Shown here one piece after another: positions 47,730-60,659 of a DNA stretch of 64,000 nucleotides (within the stretch, counting starts at the first letter, position 1; every line of letters starts with the position of its first letter). The notes under the pieces were generated by a model, which saw only the letters and a list, made by a program, of their open reading frames with translations, had not been told where the DNA came from and did no database searches. Location of the stretch: NCBI RefSeq assembly GCF_021134715.1, contig NC_060025.1, positions 7,130,001 to 7,194,000 of the forward strand, read 5' to 3'. The translations under genes were made by a program, and so were the position numbers. Source of the stretch: Daphnia pulex (taxonomy: Eukaryota; Arthropoda; Branchiopoda; Diplostraca; Daphniidae).

Positions 47730-48539
47730 ATGGTAAATACCTCTAGCGCCATGTCGTCGGAGCGAGCTATCCCAGACCTGTGGGATGTGTTCGGATCGCG
47801 GGGCGGAAACGGTGGCCTGGCCGTCCGGCGCAATTCCTGGCAGAAGATGCAGAAGCAGCTGAGCGAGGACGAGCGGACCGTCACGGAACTGTTCAACGAT
47901 CTTCACGTTCACGCCGATCTGCCACCCGAGAACAATCCTACCAAACACAAAAACGCCAGGTGAGAGAGACACAGCACAAAAGAAAAATAAACAAACATTC
48001 AAAATTATATTGATAAAAAGTCTAAATAGTCTTTTTTTAATAATAATCCCCTGAAAATTTTTCTTTTCGTTTTATTACCGTGCGTTAAATCTTCTTTGCC
48101 CACTCCCGCGGATGACTGCGGTATTTTTTCCTTCCTCCACCTTTGGGTACACCTATTCAGCAACCATCGCAACAAAACCAACGAGTACAATGAGCGTAAT
48201 AACATTAGCAACAACCAACAGCAGCAGCAGTCGAACAATAACTGGGAGCACATTGAAAAGCACCTGTCCATGAAGAAGACGATCCGCAAGAAGATGATGC
48301 GCGATTTGCAGCAGGCATTCATCGACGGCCAGGAGCCGCCCGACGCGGCCCAAAAGTGGGACAACGTTCAACTGGACGCACACAAAGCCGGCATCGAACC
48401 CAATTTGCTCGACATGTTGAAAGAGAAGAAAAGCGAACAGCAAGCGCCCGTATTACAATCGAATAACCCGCCGCCCAAGAAGCCCGGATTCTGGAAGAAG
48501 TTGACCATGAGGAAAAGCAGCAGCAGTAGCAAACGGTGA
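47730..48539 (+). CDS. Unidentified 202-aa protein
   Basis: I do not recognise this protein. Two exons (47730-47959, 48161-48539) join in frame through a GT donor (CCAG/GTGAGA) and a TATTCAG acceptor. The N-terminal part has DLWDVFGSRGGNGGLAVRRN followed by SWQKMQKQLSEDERTV, in which RRNS is a PKA-type phosphorylation consensus. The middle is Asn/Gln-rich and may be disordered. A charged helical block (MKKTIRKKMMRDLQQAFIDG) and DNVQLDAHKAGIEPNLLDML follow. The end is proline-rich, then basic and serine-rich (GFWKKLTMRKSSSSSKR), possibly membrane- or nucleic-acid-binding. High-quality codon use and splice consensus make it a likely real gene. Confidence 0.7.
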
Positions 48540-49351
48540 TTTCATTCCTATATAATTTAAAAATAAAAAAAAAAACAACCACCCACCATTAAAAAAAAGA
48601 AAAATTTAAAAAACAGAAAAAAGTTACGAAAAAACGAACAAAAAAATAAGAAGATAAAACGTTAAGTTGCTAGCAATTTTGAAATTCAAAGGATGAATGA
48701 TTCCAATCATCAATTAGAGGTCGCTATTATACATAAGTTTACATAACCTGGAAACTAAAGTGACGACGAGGACAACTTGGTGGCCTATTCTAATTTTACA
48801 CGTGTCCATAAACTCTCCTTCTACACCCTTCTATATAGAAAAAGAGAAAAAAAAAAAGAATTTCCATTATTATTATCCTTTTGTTCCACTCTCTGACGTC
48901 CTTCGTTAATTTCTTCCTCCCTTCTCTCTTCTTTATTGCGTCGTTCCCTGTGATACACACTGCGTTCTTTTTTTTTCTGTTTTTCGCCTTACCACACACA
49001 TGCAGATTTTCACTTACAGTATGTATTCTTATTATTATTTTTTTTTTCTGTTTGTTTTAAAAAATGTGGAAGAGTGTAGACACACATACACAAACGAAAA
49101 AACAAAAAAAAATATTTGGTAATCTTTCGTGTTTTTTGTTTGGTTTCCTTTTTGTTCGCTTCGTGCTGCACATACATAGATATTTATACTCTCTTCACAC
49201 ACACAGAGAGAGAGAGACGACGACGAGATGATTGCCGGGTTAAGGGGTTAAAGTAAAAGAAAGAAAATGAAAGCTAAAGGATAAATTTTTGCTGGTTAAA
49301 AGTGCTAAACACTCTTGAGAGAGAAGCAGAAGCGCTTTGTCTGTCTGCCCT
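48540..49351. other. Convergent 3' region between the 202-aa gene and MASTL
   Basis: These are 3' UTRs of two convergent genes. The left part is strongly A-rich, with T-rich and GAGAGA tracts (49205-49217) further right. No coding sequence is seen. Confidence 0.4.
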
Positions 49352-51495
<2,144 letters not shown>

Positions 51496-52593
51496 CTTGA
51501 AGAGATTTTTACTTGATTTGTCGGAAGTGTTTTCGTCAACGTGAGGTTACGTCTTCCATTCGAATTTGAATCTTCTCAACGGCTTCAGACTGCAGAATAA
51601 GCAGACGAACGCCACCGAAAATTGCGACGCAATTGAGCTCTAGCGGTCGTATGAAGCACTATATATCTTTTTAATTGACAGATGGCGTTGTCGACATGGC
51701 GCCACAAATTTTCACTCTTCGATGAGCAACTTTATACCCTTAACTGATTAAATTGCAATGGTGAAATGTATATCAAGTTATCGGTCACACACACAAACAT
51801 TTTATGGACAAACAAATTTGAGGATTGTGTAGACAAATACAGGTATACTTGTCATACCACCGATACGAAAATATTTGGCTTCATCAGAAAGGTTGAAGAA
51901 AACGGTATTGTGATCGAAGAATTCAAAAACAAAATACAAATATTCTTTGTTTATCCCATATAACAAGCGGCTTAGAGATGGATCTAGCTTGCGACAGTAA
52001 ATACAGTCCAAGGTCTATATGCCGAGAAACAGTGGGGGGTTCTAATCTCCTGTACTCAAAACAACAACCCAAACTCATGGGGATGTACAAACGATACGAC
52101 TTCCAACGGTCGTGGACGTTTCTATAATATCAAACGGCTTTCAAGATATATAGATCAAGGTAGTTGGGCTGTCGTAGCAACCTCGAAAAAGACTTTTGAT
52201 GAGACTATGATTGGGGTTATCCGGTGCGGGTATCGAGCGATACGTGAACCAAACGATCCGACTGGCTGAACTGGTACAAGTTCATATTCCGATGCGCACG
52301 ACACTCTCGGTAAACAACGTCAAGTGAATTTACGAACCGATTATAACATCATCGTCTGATCGACATAAATACGCATAAACTACGCCTTTTTTTATTGTAT
52401 GCACTTGATAAGTCTAAATCCCCTATCAAGCGGATTGCGGAATGGCTTATTTGGTTTGTCCGTTTTGTTATATATTTATTACTTGGTAGATTATGATGAT
52501 GACGTGGGTTGCATCAGACAAATATTGAAAGCCCATAAATATCCCAAACGGGGGTGAACACGAATGGCACAATTCGTCGACTCAGAGGCAAGA
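51496..52593. other. Gene-free stretch between MASTL and alkaline phosphatase 1
   Basis: The left part should carry the MASTL promoter, including a GATGGCG motif at ~51681-51687. The right part holds the alkaline phosphatase promoter with paired GATA sites (52405-52430). AT-rich sequence lies between, with no gene recognised. Confidence 0.4.
52405..52430. promoter_or_regulatory. Paired inverted GATA sites upstream of alkaline phosphatase 1
   Basis: TTGATAAG at 52405-52412 and CTATCAAG at 52423-52430 form an inverted pair about 165 bp upstream of the start codon. GATA factors drive many gut-expressed arthropod genes (established knowledge). Their use here is inferred from the similar pair in front of the second alkaline phosphatase. 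Confidence 0.45.
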
Positions 52594-54802
52594 ATGATGT
52601 ACTCGTCCAAGATGATTTTGTTGGCGGTGGTGCTGGCCTTGTTAGGTGTCGCTCACGGAGATGGGCAGCATCGTGACAACACAGCTCGAGCTGCTGCTCG
52701 AGCTGCTGCCGGAAGCAATAAAGCTGTAACCGAAGGTAGAATTTTGAATTCTTATTTCTTCTTTGCAACAAATCTATAGAAATGTTGTTCTATTTTACAG
52801 ACGCTGCGTATTGGAATCAACTTGGCCAGCAACTACTTCTCGACGAGCTGGGCAAACAGCGCATCAACAGCCAGGCTAAAAACATCATCTTCTTTCTCGG
52901 CGATGGTCCGTATCATTTAATTTAATCATTCCTGTTCTTCACAATTGAAATAAACTAACCGTCTATAACGTGATGAAGGTATGTCAATTTCGACCGTGAC
53001 GGCCGCACGAATCTACAAGGGACAAAAGGCCGGCAAGACGGGCGAAGAGGAACAGCTCACGTTCGACCGCTTCCCTTACACCGCACTCTCCAGAGTAATA
53101 TTATTGTAGATTCTGTTAATAATTTCAAATGCCATTTTAATTATTCAAATTTTTGCTTTTTTAGACTTACTGTACGGATGCCCAAGTTGCTGACTCGGCT
53201 TGCACGGCCACCGCTTACTTGACCGGCGTCAAGACGGACACGGACACGATAGGAATCGACGCCAATGTCGAATTCAATAACTGCACGACACAACTCGATC
53301 CCGCTTTGCATGTTGACTCAGTCATGGCCTGGGCCCAGGTATATTTTTCAATAGTGGTCTAAATTTGAATGTTACATAATCCTTATTTTTCATGTGAATA
53401 AAGGCTGCCAACAAAGCCACTGGTATCGTGACGACGACACGAATCACTCACGCCACACCAGCTGGCACCTACGCTCACGTTGCCAACCGTGACTGGGAGG
53501 ATGACTACGCTCAGTCATTCGACGGTGTCGACTCGGCCATTTGTGATGACATCGCCGAACAGCTCGTCCTCAGCAGCCCGGGCAAAAATTTCAAAGTAAT
53601 TCGCTTCTTTGATTAATTGGAATCAAGCCGATTTTCACAGTGATTTGTGTTTGAAAGGTCATTTTGGGAGGTGGTCGGGCTTACTTCACTCCGAGGACGA
53701 TGACGGATATTGAGACGGGAGCGGCTGGCCGTCGCCGTGATGGTCAAGATCTGATCGCCCAGTGGGTTTCCGATCACCCCACTGGCAAATACATTACTTC
53801 CCGCGACGAATTGGTCAATTTAGATGTGGCCGGAACTAACAGTGTTATGGGTTAGTTATATTGCAATTTTTGTGCTTTGAATCGATTACAATTTTGTGGA
53901 ATTGTTTTGAAATTTAGGTTTGTTCAGTCCAGCTCACATGGAATACTTCTTGGAATCGAGCGCGGCCAATAATCCGACACTGGAAGAGATGACTCGAACA
54001 GCCATTCAGATGTTGCAGAAAGACGCCAACGGTTACGTCCTTCTTGTCGAAGGTCCGTTTGCATAACAACATTTTATAAATTTAACCGCGAGGAAGTTAT
54101 AAATTTGCAATTAAATTTTTAAGGTGGAAGAATCGATCAGGCCCATCACGATGGACGCGCTAAATTAGCCCTCGAGGAGGCGTTCCAGTTCGATCTGGCC
54201 GTTGCGGCTGCGCTGAATCTGACGAACCCTGCCGACACTCTGATCATCGTCACGGCTGATCATTCTCACACTATGACCATCAACGGTTACCCCGTTCGTG
54301 GCAACGATATTCTAGGTATTTATGTGTGCCACTAAACGTCACTAACAGTTACATTAATTGCTTTTAAACATTCAAATTGACATTTAGGGTTGGTCGGATA
54401 TTTGGCCGCTGATCTTAAACCATACTCGACGCTCAGTTACGCCAATGGACCTGGTTCCATTAACGGTTACGGTGTTGGAGGATCGCGCGTTGATTTGACC
54501 GACGTTGATACCAGTAATAATTCGTACAATTCTTGTCCATCATAGCACCATGAGTATTATTTTCAAGATTATTTTACATTTAATGTTTTATTTCAGCCGC
54601 CGATTCATTCCTGCAACCTGCGCTGGTTCCTCTGTCATCCGAATCTCACGGTGGTGATGACGTCGCTATTTTCGCTCTCGGCCCACAGGCTCACCTCTTC
54701 CAGGGTGTCTACGAACAAAATTACATAGCCCACGTCATGGGTTACGCCGCTTGCATCGGCCCCGGAGTCAAATTCTGCGACGTCCCCAGGAAATCGTATT
54801 AA
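52594..54802 (+). CDS. Alkaline phosphatase, copy 1 (no visible GPI signal)
   Basis: A metal-dependent phosphomonoesterase of the animal alkaline phosphatase family. Ten exons: 52594-52735, 52801-52905, 52979-53094, 53165-53338, 53404-53595, 53658-53850, 53918-54052, 54124-54315, 54388-54513, 54597-54802; 526 residues. Signal peptide [16 protein letters not shown] is followed by an Ala/Arg-rich linker. NIIFFLGDG is a metal site, and the catalytic serine is in DSACTATA (~S132). Other conserved parts are [34 protein letters not shown] and [20 protein letters not shown]. The chain stops at CDVPRKSY without a hydrophobic tail, so it is probably secreted. The start is taken at MMYSSK near the signal peptide; another in-frame ATG lies at 52564. 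Confidence 0.94.
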
Positions 54803-55515
54803 TTTAAATCTGTCGTCATAACCGGAGTTGCAAATGAACACTACCATATGATGTAAACTACATGTACTTATGAAGAAATAGAGAATGCAAGAAAATACCA
54901 ATTTTGTCTCCGATTTTTCTTTGCGAAATGTAATACTGAAAATCAACTCGAACTACTTTATTTTATTAATTACTGTAGTTTGAATTCTCCGGCCCGAATA
55001 AAATTCCATACACTATACCCAACAATATATAGTCTATCTGTGGGTTATGGCTACCATAACAATAATACTTCTGACCTTAAGAATGATAGACAGTAGCAGG
55101 CCTGTATACCGATTTTATTATCAAATTGTACCGGTCCTTGCATCAGTTTATAGATAAGAACGAAGTTTGGAAGGTCCTAACCGGTTTGTAATTTCTGTCA
55201 ACAACATGCGGGTAATAAAAATTGTCAAGACAGATCTCACCTTCGTTTTGTGCAAGTTGACTTTTGACACTTTTGACTCCTTATCTTATTTGATAAGAAT
55301 GAACGAGGTAACCTCATGATCGAATGATCTCTGTGAGCCGAGCGACAAGCTGCTGATGAAACTGAGCGAAGGTTATAATTAATCATTTTCAATATACAAG
55401 GTGTGTTTGGAGTGTATATGTGCTCATGAGGAGTGAAATATAGACTACCGTGTCCTCGGAGCTTTCATTCACTGTCAGAATTTCCTACTGAACGGGATCA
55501 AGATCACAGCCAAAA
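54803..55515. other. Spacer between the two alkaline phosphatase genes
   Basis: This contains the 3' UTR of copy 1 and the promoter of copy 2, with an inverted GATA pair at 55280-55297. No reading frame is seen. Confidence 0.45.
55280..55297. promoter_or_regulatory. Paired inverted GATA sites upstream of alkaline phosphatase 2
   Basis: CTTATCTT (55280-55287) and TTGATAAG (55290-55297) lie about 220 bp upstream of the start codon. They mirror the pair in front of copy 1, suggesting shared regulation by a GATA factor. Confidence 0.45.
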
Positions 55516-58017
55516 ATGAAGTTGAGAAATATCACTTCAGCCAGTTCCTTCCTGCTTTTGCTCTTGGTTGTAGTGCAGATGGAAGTTGGTGGTGCCGATG
55601 AGTATCACAGGGTTCCACTTCACACGGCCAGATCGAAAAATCAACAAAATCGCGCCGAGAAAGAAGGTAAAGTAGAACCAACCAGGACCATTTTTGTGTA
55701 AATTAATTATTATTGTCTCAATTACAATTACAACAGACGCTGCGTATTGGAAGGGCACAGCCCAGGCTCTGCTTCAAGAAGAATTGAACAAGAAACCCAT
55801 TGATACGCAAGCCAAGAATATAATTTTCTTCTTGGGAGATGGTTCGTTAAATTTTGTTCCCACTCCAGTAATTTTCGGGTAGTTTTAGAAATTCAAATTC
55901 CACTGATTTTGTCATCAATTAAGGTATGTCAATTGCGACCGTCACGGCCGCCCGGATTTATAAAGGGCAGAAAGCCGGGAAGACGGGCGAAGAGGAACAA
56001 CTCACTTTCGACCGATTTCCCTACACCGCTCTTTCAAGGGTATTATGAGGCTCATATGTTAAATAGAGCAATAAATCTAATCAAATGATAATCATTTTAT
56101 CGCAAAAGACGTACTGCACGGACGCACAAGTGGCTGATTCGGCCTGCTCGGCCACGGCATACTTATGTGGTGTCAAGACGGACATTGACACCATAGGGCT
56201 GGACTCGAATGTCATTTACAAGAATTGTTCAACGCAAAATGATCAGGCTAATCAAGTCAGCTCAATCATGGCCTGGGCCCAGGTAGACACTTTTATACTC
56301 CTTCCTTCCTTTATTGCATCACATTTAACTTTAAATTGTATATTTTCTACTTATCAATTAAAGGACGCTAGTAAAGGAACAGGTATCGTGACGACGACAA
56401 GAGTCACTCACGCCACACCCTCCGGGACTTACGCTCACGTCGCCAACCGAGACTGGGAAGATGACAAAGCCCAGTTTGATGAAGGTGTAGATTCAACTAC
56501 TTGTGATGATATCGCCGAACAGCTTGTCCGAAATAGCCCCGGCAAAAATTTTAAAGTAAATAATTTCGGAAATGATTCGATGAGATATAATTTCGATTTA
56601 TTAATTTTTGCTTGTAAAGGTGATTATGGGTGGTGGACGTGCTTATTTCACACCAAAAACAGCCCAAGATCCAGAGACGGGAGTAGCTGGCCGTCGCCTT
56701 GATGGCGTCAATCTAATCGACGAGTGGAAAACGGCACACCCCAACGGAACATATGTAACTAACATTGACGAATTGAACAAAGTAGCTGTGGCCACAACTG
56801 ATAGCCTTCTGGGTGAGTCGTGCGGAATATAAATATTTAATGAACACATCGACTTAAGTATTTAGGCGACTAATAATAATTCAATCTAATTTGGCGTACT
56901 GAAATCTCATAGGTTTGTTCAGTCCAGCTCACATGGAATACTTCCTGGAATCGAGCACGGCCAAAAACCCTACACTGGAAGAGATGACTCGAACAGCCAT
57001 TCAAATGTTGAAGAAAGAGGCCAACGGTTACGTCCTTCTTGTCGAAGGTTTGTTGCTTATTTTCAATTTGAAATCTTAACGAAATTTTATCACCAGCGAA
57101 ATTGTGACTATAATATTTCAGGCGGAAGGATCGATCAAGCTCACCACGACGGACGCGCTAAATTAGCCCTAGAGGAGGCCATTCAGTTCGACCTGGCTGT
57201 CGCCGCTGCCTTGAATATGACGAGCAGACAGGACACTTTGATTATCGTGACGGCCGATCACTCGCATACAATGACCATTAACGGCTATCCTGAACGTGGC
57301 AACAATCTGTTGGGTAACATCACATGATAAGCCACGTACTACTTTGATTGGTTCTCGAGGAATCATATAGACTTCAAGTGTCAATTATATTAGATCTAAA
57401 CTATATTGATAAGCGTTGACAAGTCACAAGTTATACCTTGCAATACAGTTGATTTAACGCGGTTATTCCATTTTAGGTTTGTCTGGAGATATGGGCGATG
57501 ATGAAAAGCCGTACACTACTCTTTCTTATGCTAACGGCCCAGGTTACCCTACGACATTTGATGAGAATGGCACACGGATCGATTTAACCAACGTCGACAC
57601 AAGTATACAATAAATTACTAAATAAATGGCTTCACAATATTCTATAGCTATTTTATGACTTTTCTAATGTTTCTTCATTGTCGATTATATCACTCTTGAA
57701 ATCGACTAGCTGCTGATGGATATCTACAACCGGCAGCTGTGCCGATTTATTCGGAGACCCACGGTGGTGACGATGTGGCCATTTTTGCGATCGGTCCCCA
57801 GGCCCACCTTTTCCAGGGTGTCTACGAGCAACATTACATCGCCCATGTGATGGCCTACGCGGCTTGCGTTGGAGACGGTCTCAAATATTGCGATGCCAAA
57901 GAATCCTCCACCACCCCTGAGCCCTCCTCCTCCAGTCGCCCAATCGTTGTACCTTACGTGTTGATTGCCGAATTCATTATGGTTTGGTTCGCGGGTCAAT
58001 TCTTGTTCCGTTCTTAA
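55516..58017 (+). CDS. Alkaline phosphatase, copy 2 (GPI-anchored type)
   Basis: A tandem paralogue of copy 1 with the same ten-exon structure and phases: 55516-55666, 55737-55841, 55924-56039, 56109-56282, 56364-56555, 56620-56812, 56913-57047, 57122-57313, 57477-57602, 57710-58017; 563 residues. Signal peptide [15 protein letters not shown] follows a short basic start. Catalytic serine is in DSACSATA (~S135); metal ligands are in [28 protein letters not shown] and [10 protein letters not shown]. The C-terminus adds a Ser/Thr/Pro stalk ([14 protein letters not shown]) and a hydrophobic tail ([20 protein letters not shown]), as expected for GPI attachment. It is thus predicted at the outer cell surface, unlike copy 1. 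Confidence 0.95.
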
Positions 58018-58495
58018 TATAATTTAATATGTTAGGCAAATAGTTGTTCGTCACAGTTTGCCTTCCCAAGTTTTGAAGCGCACCTGAAATTTAAGAATTT
58101 AGTTTCAAATCTAACAAACCAAAATTTAAAAAAATTACCATGTCTACCTATAATTATGAAAGCTACCTTAATTTTTTAGATCCGTCTAATACTGGATTTA
58201 AAGTATTTTCTCTGAAATTATAGCTAGCGTTCTTATTAACCTATTACTTCAGATTAACATCCCCGTGCATTGATATGACAACGAAATAGAAAAAAGAAAA
58301 GAATAATTGTTGTGTATGTGTGCCAATGTCAGAAAATTTATTAATTGAAGCTTGTTGGTGGTTTTTGGTTGGTTCACATTGTTTTCCTTAAGAATAGATA
58401 ACGAATACATTTCAACAACAGAGTAAAGAAAATTGGGCATTCCTTGCGAATAATCAATTCGGAAAAATCAACAAACTGGGAAAGGTAACGTCAAC
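58018..58495. other. Convergent 3' region, alkaline phosphatase 2 / Gly-rich gene
   Basis: AT-rich 3' UTR sequence of two convergent genes. No gene is seen. Confidence 0.4.
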
Positions 58496-59087
58496 CTACT
58501 TGCGGCCGTAATAACCTGCAACAAATAAAAGGTACAATTGCAAGCGAATTCAATTGGATTAATTAAAATTTACCATGACCATAGTGACGGTGTCCGTATC
58601 CACCGTAGCCTCCGTATCCACCACCGTAACCTCCATAGCCTCGGTAGCCCCCATATCCACCATAACCCCCATATCCTAAATTAATAATATGATTAGGTCT
58701 ATTATGATTTTTGCTTAATGAAATAAAAATTGTAAGAAAATCATTCACAATGTGTGAGAGACTTTCATGCTGTAAATGACTTAGCATATAGGCCTATAGA
58801 TGTTATTGTCAATAAATAATTGAATATTTACCACGACGATGATGTTCCGCAGTCGCCAAGTCGTCGACGCCCAAATCTTCAGCACCATCACTTTCAATTG
58901 GAATTACATCAATTACTTCCTCTCCAAAGGGCATGCTAAGAACGCAGGTAACCACCATGAGGCAGATCAAGATAAGCTTAAAACAGACACAAGAGTTTTT
59001 ATATATGAATAAGCTGTCCAGCATTTAAGAAATAATGCAACTAAAAATTTATTAGTTCCAATTTTACTATACCTTGAAGCTGAACAT
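58496..59087 (-). CDS. Small secreted Gly/Tyr-rich peptide (93 aa)
   Basis: Four exons (59087-59073, 58976-58832, 58675-58574, 58515-58496) encode 93 residues. Signal peptide MFSFKLILICLMVVTCVLS is followed by an acidic propeptide-like stretch (FGEEVIDVIPIESDGAEDLG). After HHRRG comes a repetitive tail of GGY/GYGGY units ending HRHYGHGYYGRK. The layout (signal, acidic pro-region, RR-containing junction, GY-rich tail) resembles Gly-rich antimicrobial or cuticle-associated peptides such as YGG-repeat peptides of ecdysozoans. I cannot choose between immune and cuticular roles. A TATA box lies just upstream. Confidence 0.82.
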
Positions 59088-59858
59088 ATTCGCTGCTGTA
59101 GAAGAGATGGAGCCTTGTTTACGTCTCGATTTCGAGTGTTTTAGTCAATGCTAGCGCCTGGTTTATATAGTACGGGAGTATGCTCGTCGCTCGTTTTCCT
59201 TGTCTGTCACGCGTGCATTTGTTGTTGTTCACTTGTTCGGAAATATGTTACATTTCTATCACGGAGGAATGAACTCACCTTCACTGGAAGATTCGTTTCC
59301 TGTCTAGATGTACCTAACTAATTCATGGGTTTTCCCCCACAGAACAGTCCAAAAGCAGTTTCTTAGTACCGACCGGTACGAATGTTGTTTTGGTGTGTAG
59401 GGACTTCCCTCACTCCCGCCCTGGAGCAAGAACGACTCACATCAATTTGGCTCGTCGTCGTCCCGGAACTTTTATTACAGTATCTTTTTTGTTTTTTTCT
59501 GAAATAAATTAAAGTTTAAAGTTTACTCTTCAAGGAACTATAAGATCTCTCGCTCGCTTTTTTTATTGTTTTGGTGTCAGATATCTTCTAACATCTGATG
59601 TGATGGCCACTGGCCACCAGCATATTCAGAACATACCCATCAGTAAAACAAACACACCTTGAGTGTGTGCCAAACAAAATGACTGAAGAAGAATTTTGGA
59701 ATTTGATTTTGGTTTTTTCTCTTCCTACTATCTGCATCGCGATAAAAACATTAATGCTACTAAAGATTTGTTTACGGATTGCGGCAAGCAGGATGAGCAA
59801 AGTAATATAAAATAAAGATTGTGCTGCTATTGAGATTCTACAAAGCTATTTTTCATAG
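59088..59858. other. Upstream region of the Gly-rich peptide gene
   Basis: This includes the TATA-containing promoter and further AT-rich sequence toward the coding-like fragment at 59859. No confident gene is seen. The start of that fragment's gene may lie at ~59650-59815 but could not be resolved. Confidence 0.4.
59162..59169 (-). promoter_or_regulatory. TATA box of the Gly/Tyr-rich peptide gene
   Basis: TATATAAA on the minus strand lies 75-82 bp upstream of the start codon, a typical place for a TATA box with a short 5' UTR. It fits an inducible or tissue-specific secreted-peptide gene. Confidence 0.6.
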
Positions 59859-60345
59859 TCCTAAGACAAGATTCATCAACTGCTATCAATGATCCTCTCA
59901 GCATTGATCTAACTACCCTTAATGATGTTGTTGAAGAAGAATCTTCGTCAACTCCATTAAACTCCATTATCCGACGGTAACGTAGCTATTATTTGTTGTA
60001 ACACAGATTTAAAAAAATATATATTTGTGTCTGTATAGGTTAAATCATCATTCCATTTCAGTATTAAAAGCATCGGAACAATCACCTGGGGAACAAGCAG
60101 TGGAGTTTTCTGTTCCCGAACCCGCTCCGTCAAAGAGGGTACATGCAATTATAGTATTATTTGAATTTGCTACATTTAATAAGCAAGGCACGAATTGTTG
60201 ATTGTTCATTTGTTTTTCAACGGTAAAGCCCAAAGAAGGTCGAAATCAAACCATTTTCGATGATTGCCTCGAGATGGGTCTTGCCAATTTCGCCACTAGG
60301 GTGGGGCATGATTTAAAAAGCCTAAATGGTTTACAAAACCGTTGA
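59859..60345 (+). CDS. Unidentified three-exon coding-like fragment (5' part not resolved)
   Basis: Three segments (59859-59976, 60039-60138, 60229-60345) join in one frame through GTAACG/CTGTATAG and GTACAT/GGTAAAG sites and end in TGA. They encode an acidic Ser/Thr-rich part (INDPLSIDLTTLNDVVEEES), a linker (EQSPGEQAVEFSVPEPAPSK) and a short helical tail (FDDCLEMGLANFATRVGHDL). I do not recognise the family. The overall character resembles the C-terminal half of a MADF/THAP-type DNA-binding protein, but no domain is visible. No start exon was found, so it may be a gene fragment, a pseudogene or a gene with distant 5' exons. Confidence 0.35.
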
Positions 60346-60659
60346 AACACTAAACAATTAACACAAATATTTTTCCCGTAGCTCATTTATTTTTCGAAAA
60401 GTAAAATAATAATAGCATTAGCTAGTGGTATTAAAAATAAGGTAGGGTGAGGGGGGATTTGGCCTTCCGTAATTATGCAACCTCAAGCGAATTTCTATTC
60501 AAACTAAACCAAACATGTATTGCTGGGGCTGATGGTTTTGAAATTGTTGTGTTAATTAGAAATGAGGAATAAAGGATTAGATAGGGACATAGCTGCTTGT
60601 CTGAGATACTAAGTTGGTACTGTAATAAAGTGATTGTTCTTGAGCACTGGCAGTTGGAG
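60346..60659. other. Spacer between the coding-like fragment and the lipocalin
   Basis: 3' flanking sequence of two convergent units. It contains TAGGGTGAGGGGGGATTTGGC at about 60443-60464, similar to the G-run string near 9717. No gene is seen. Confidence 0.35.
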
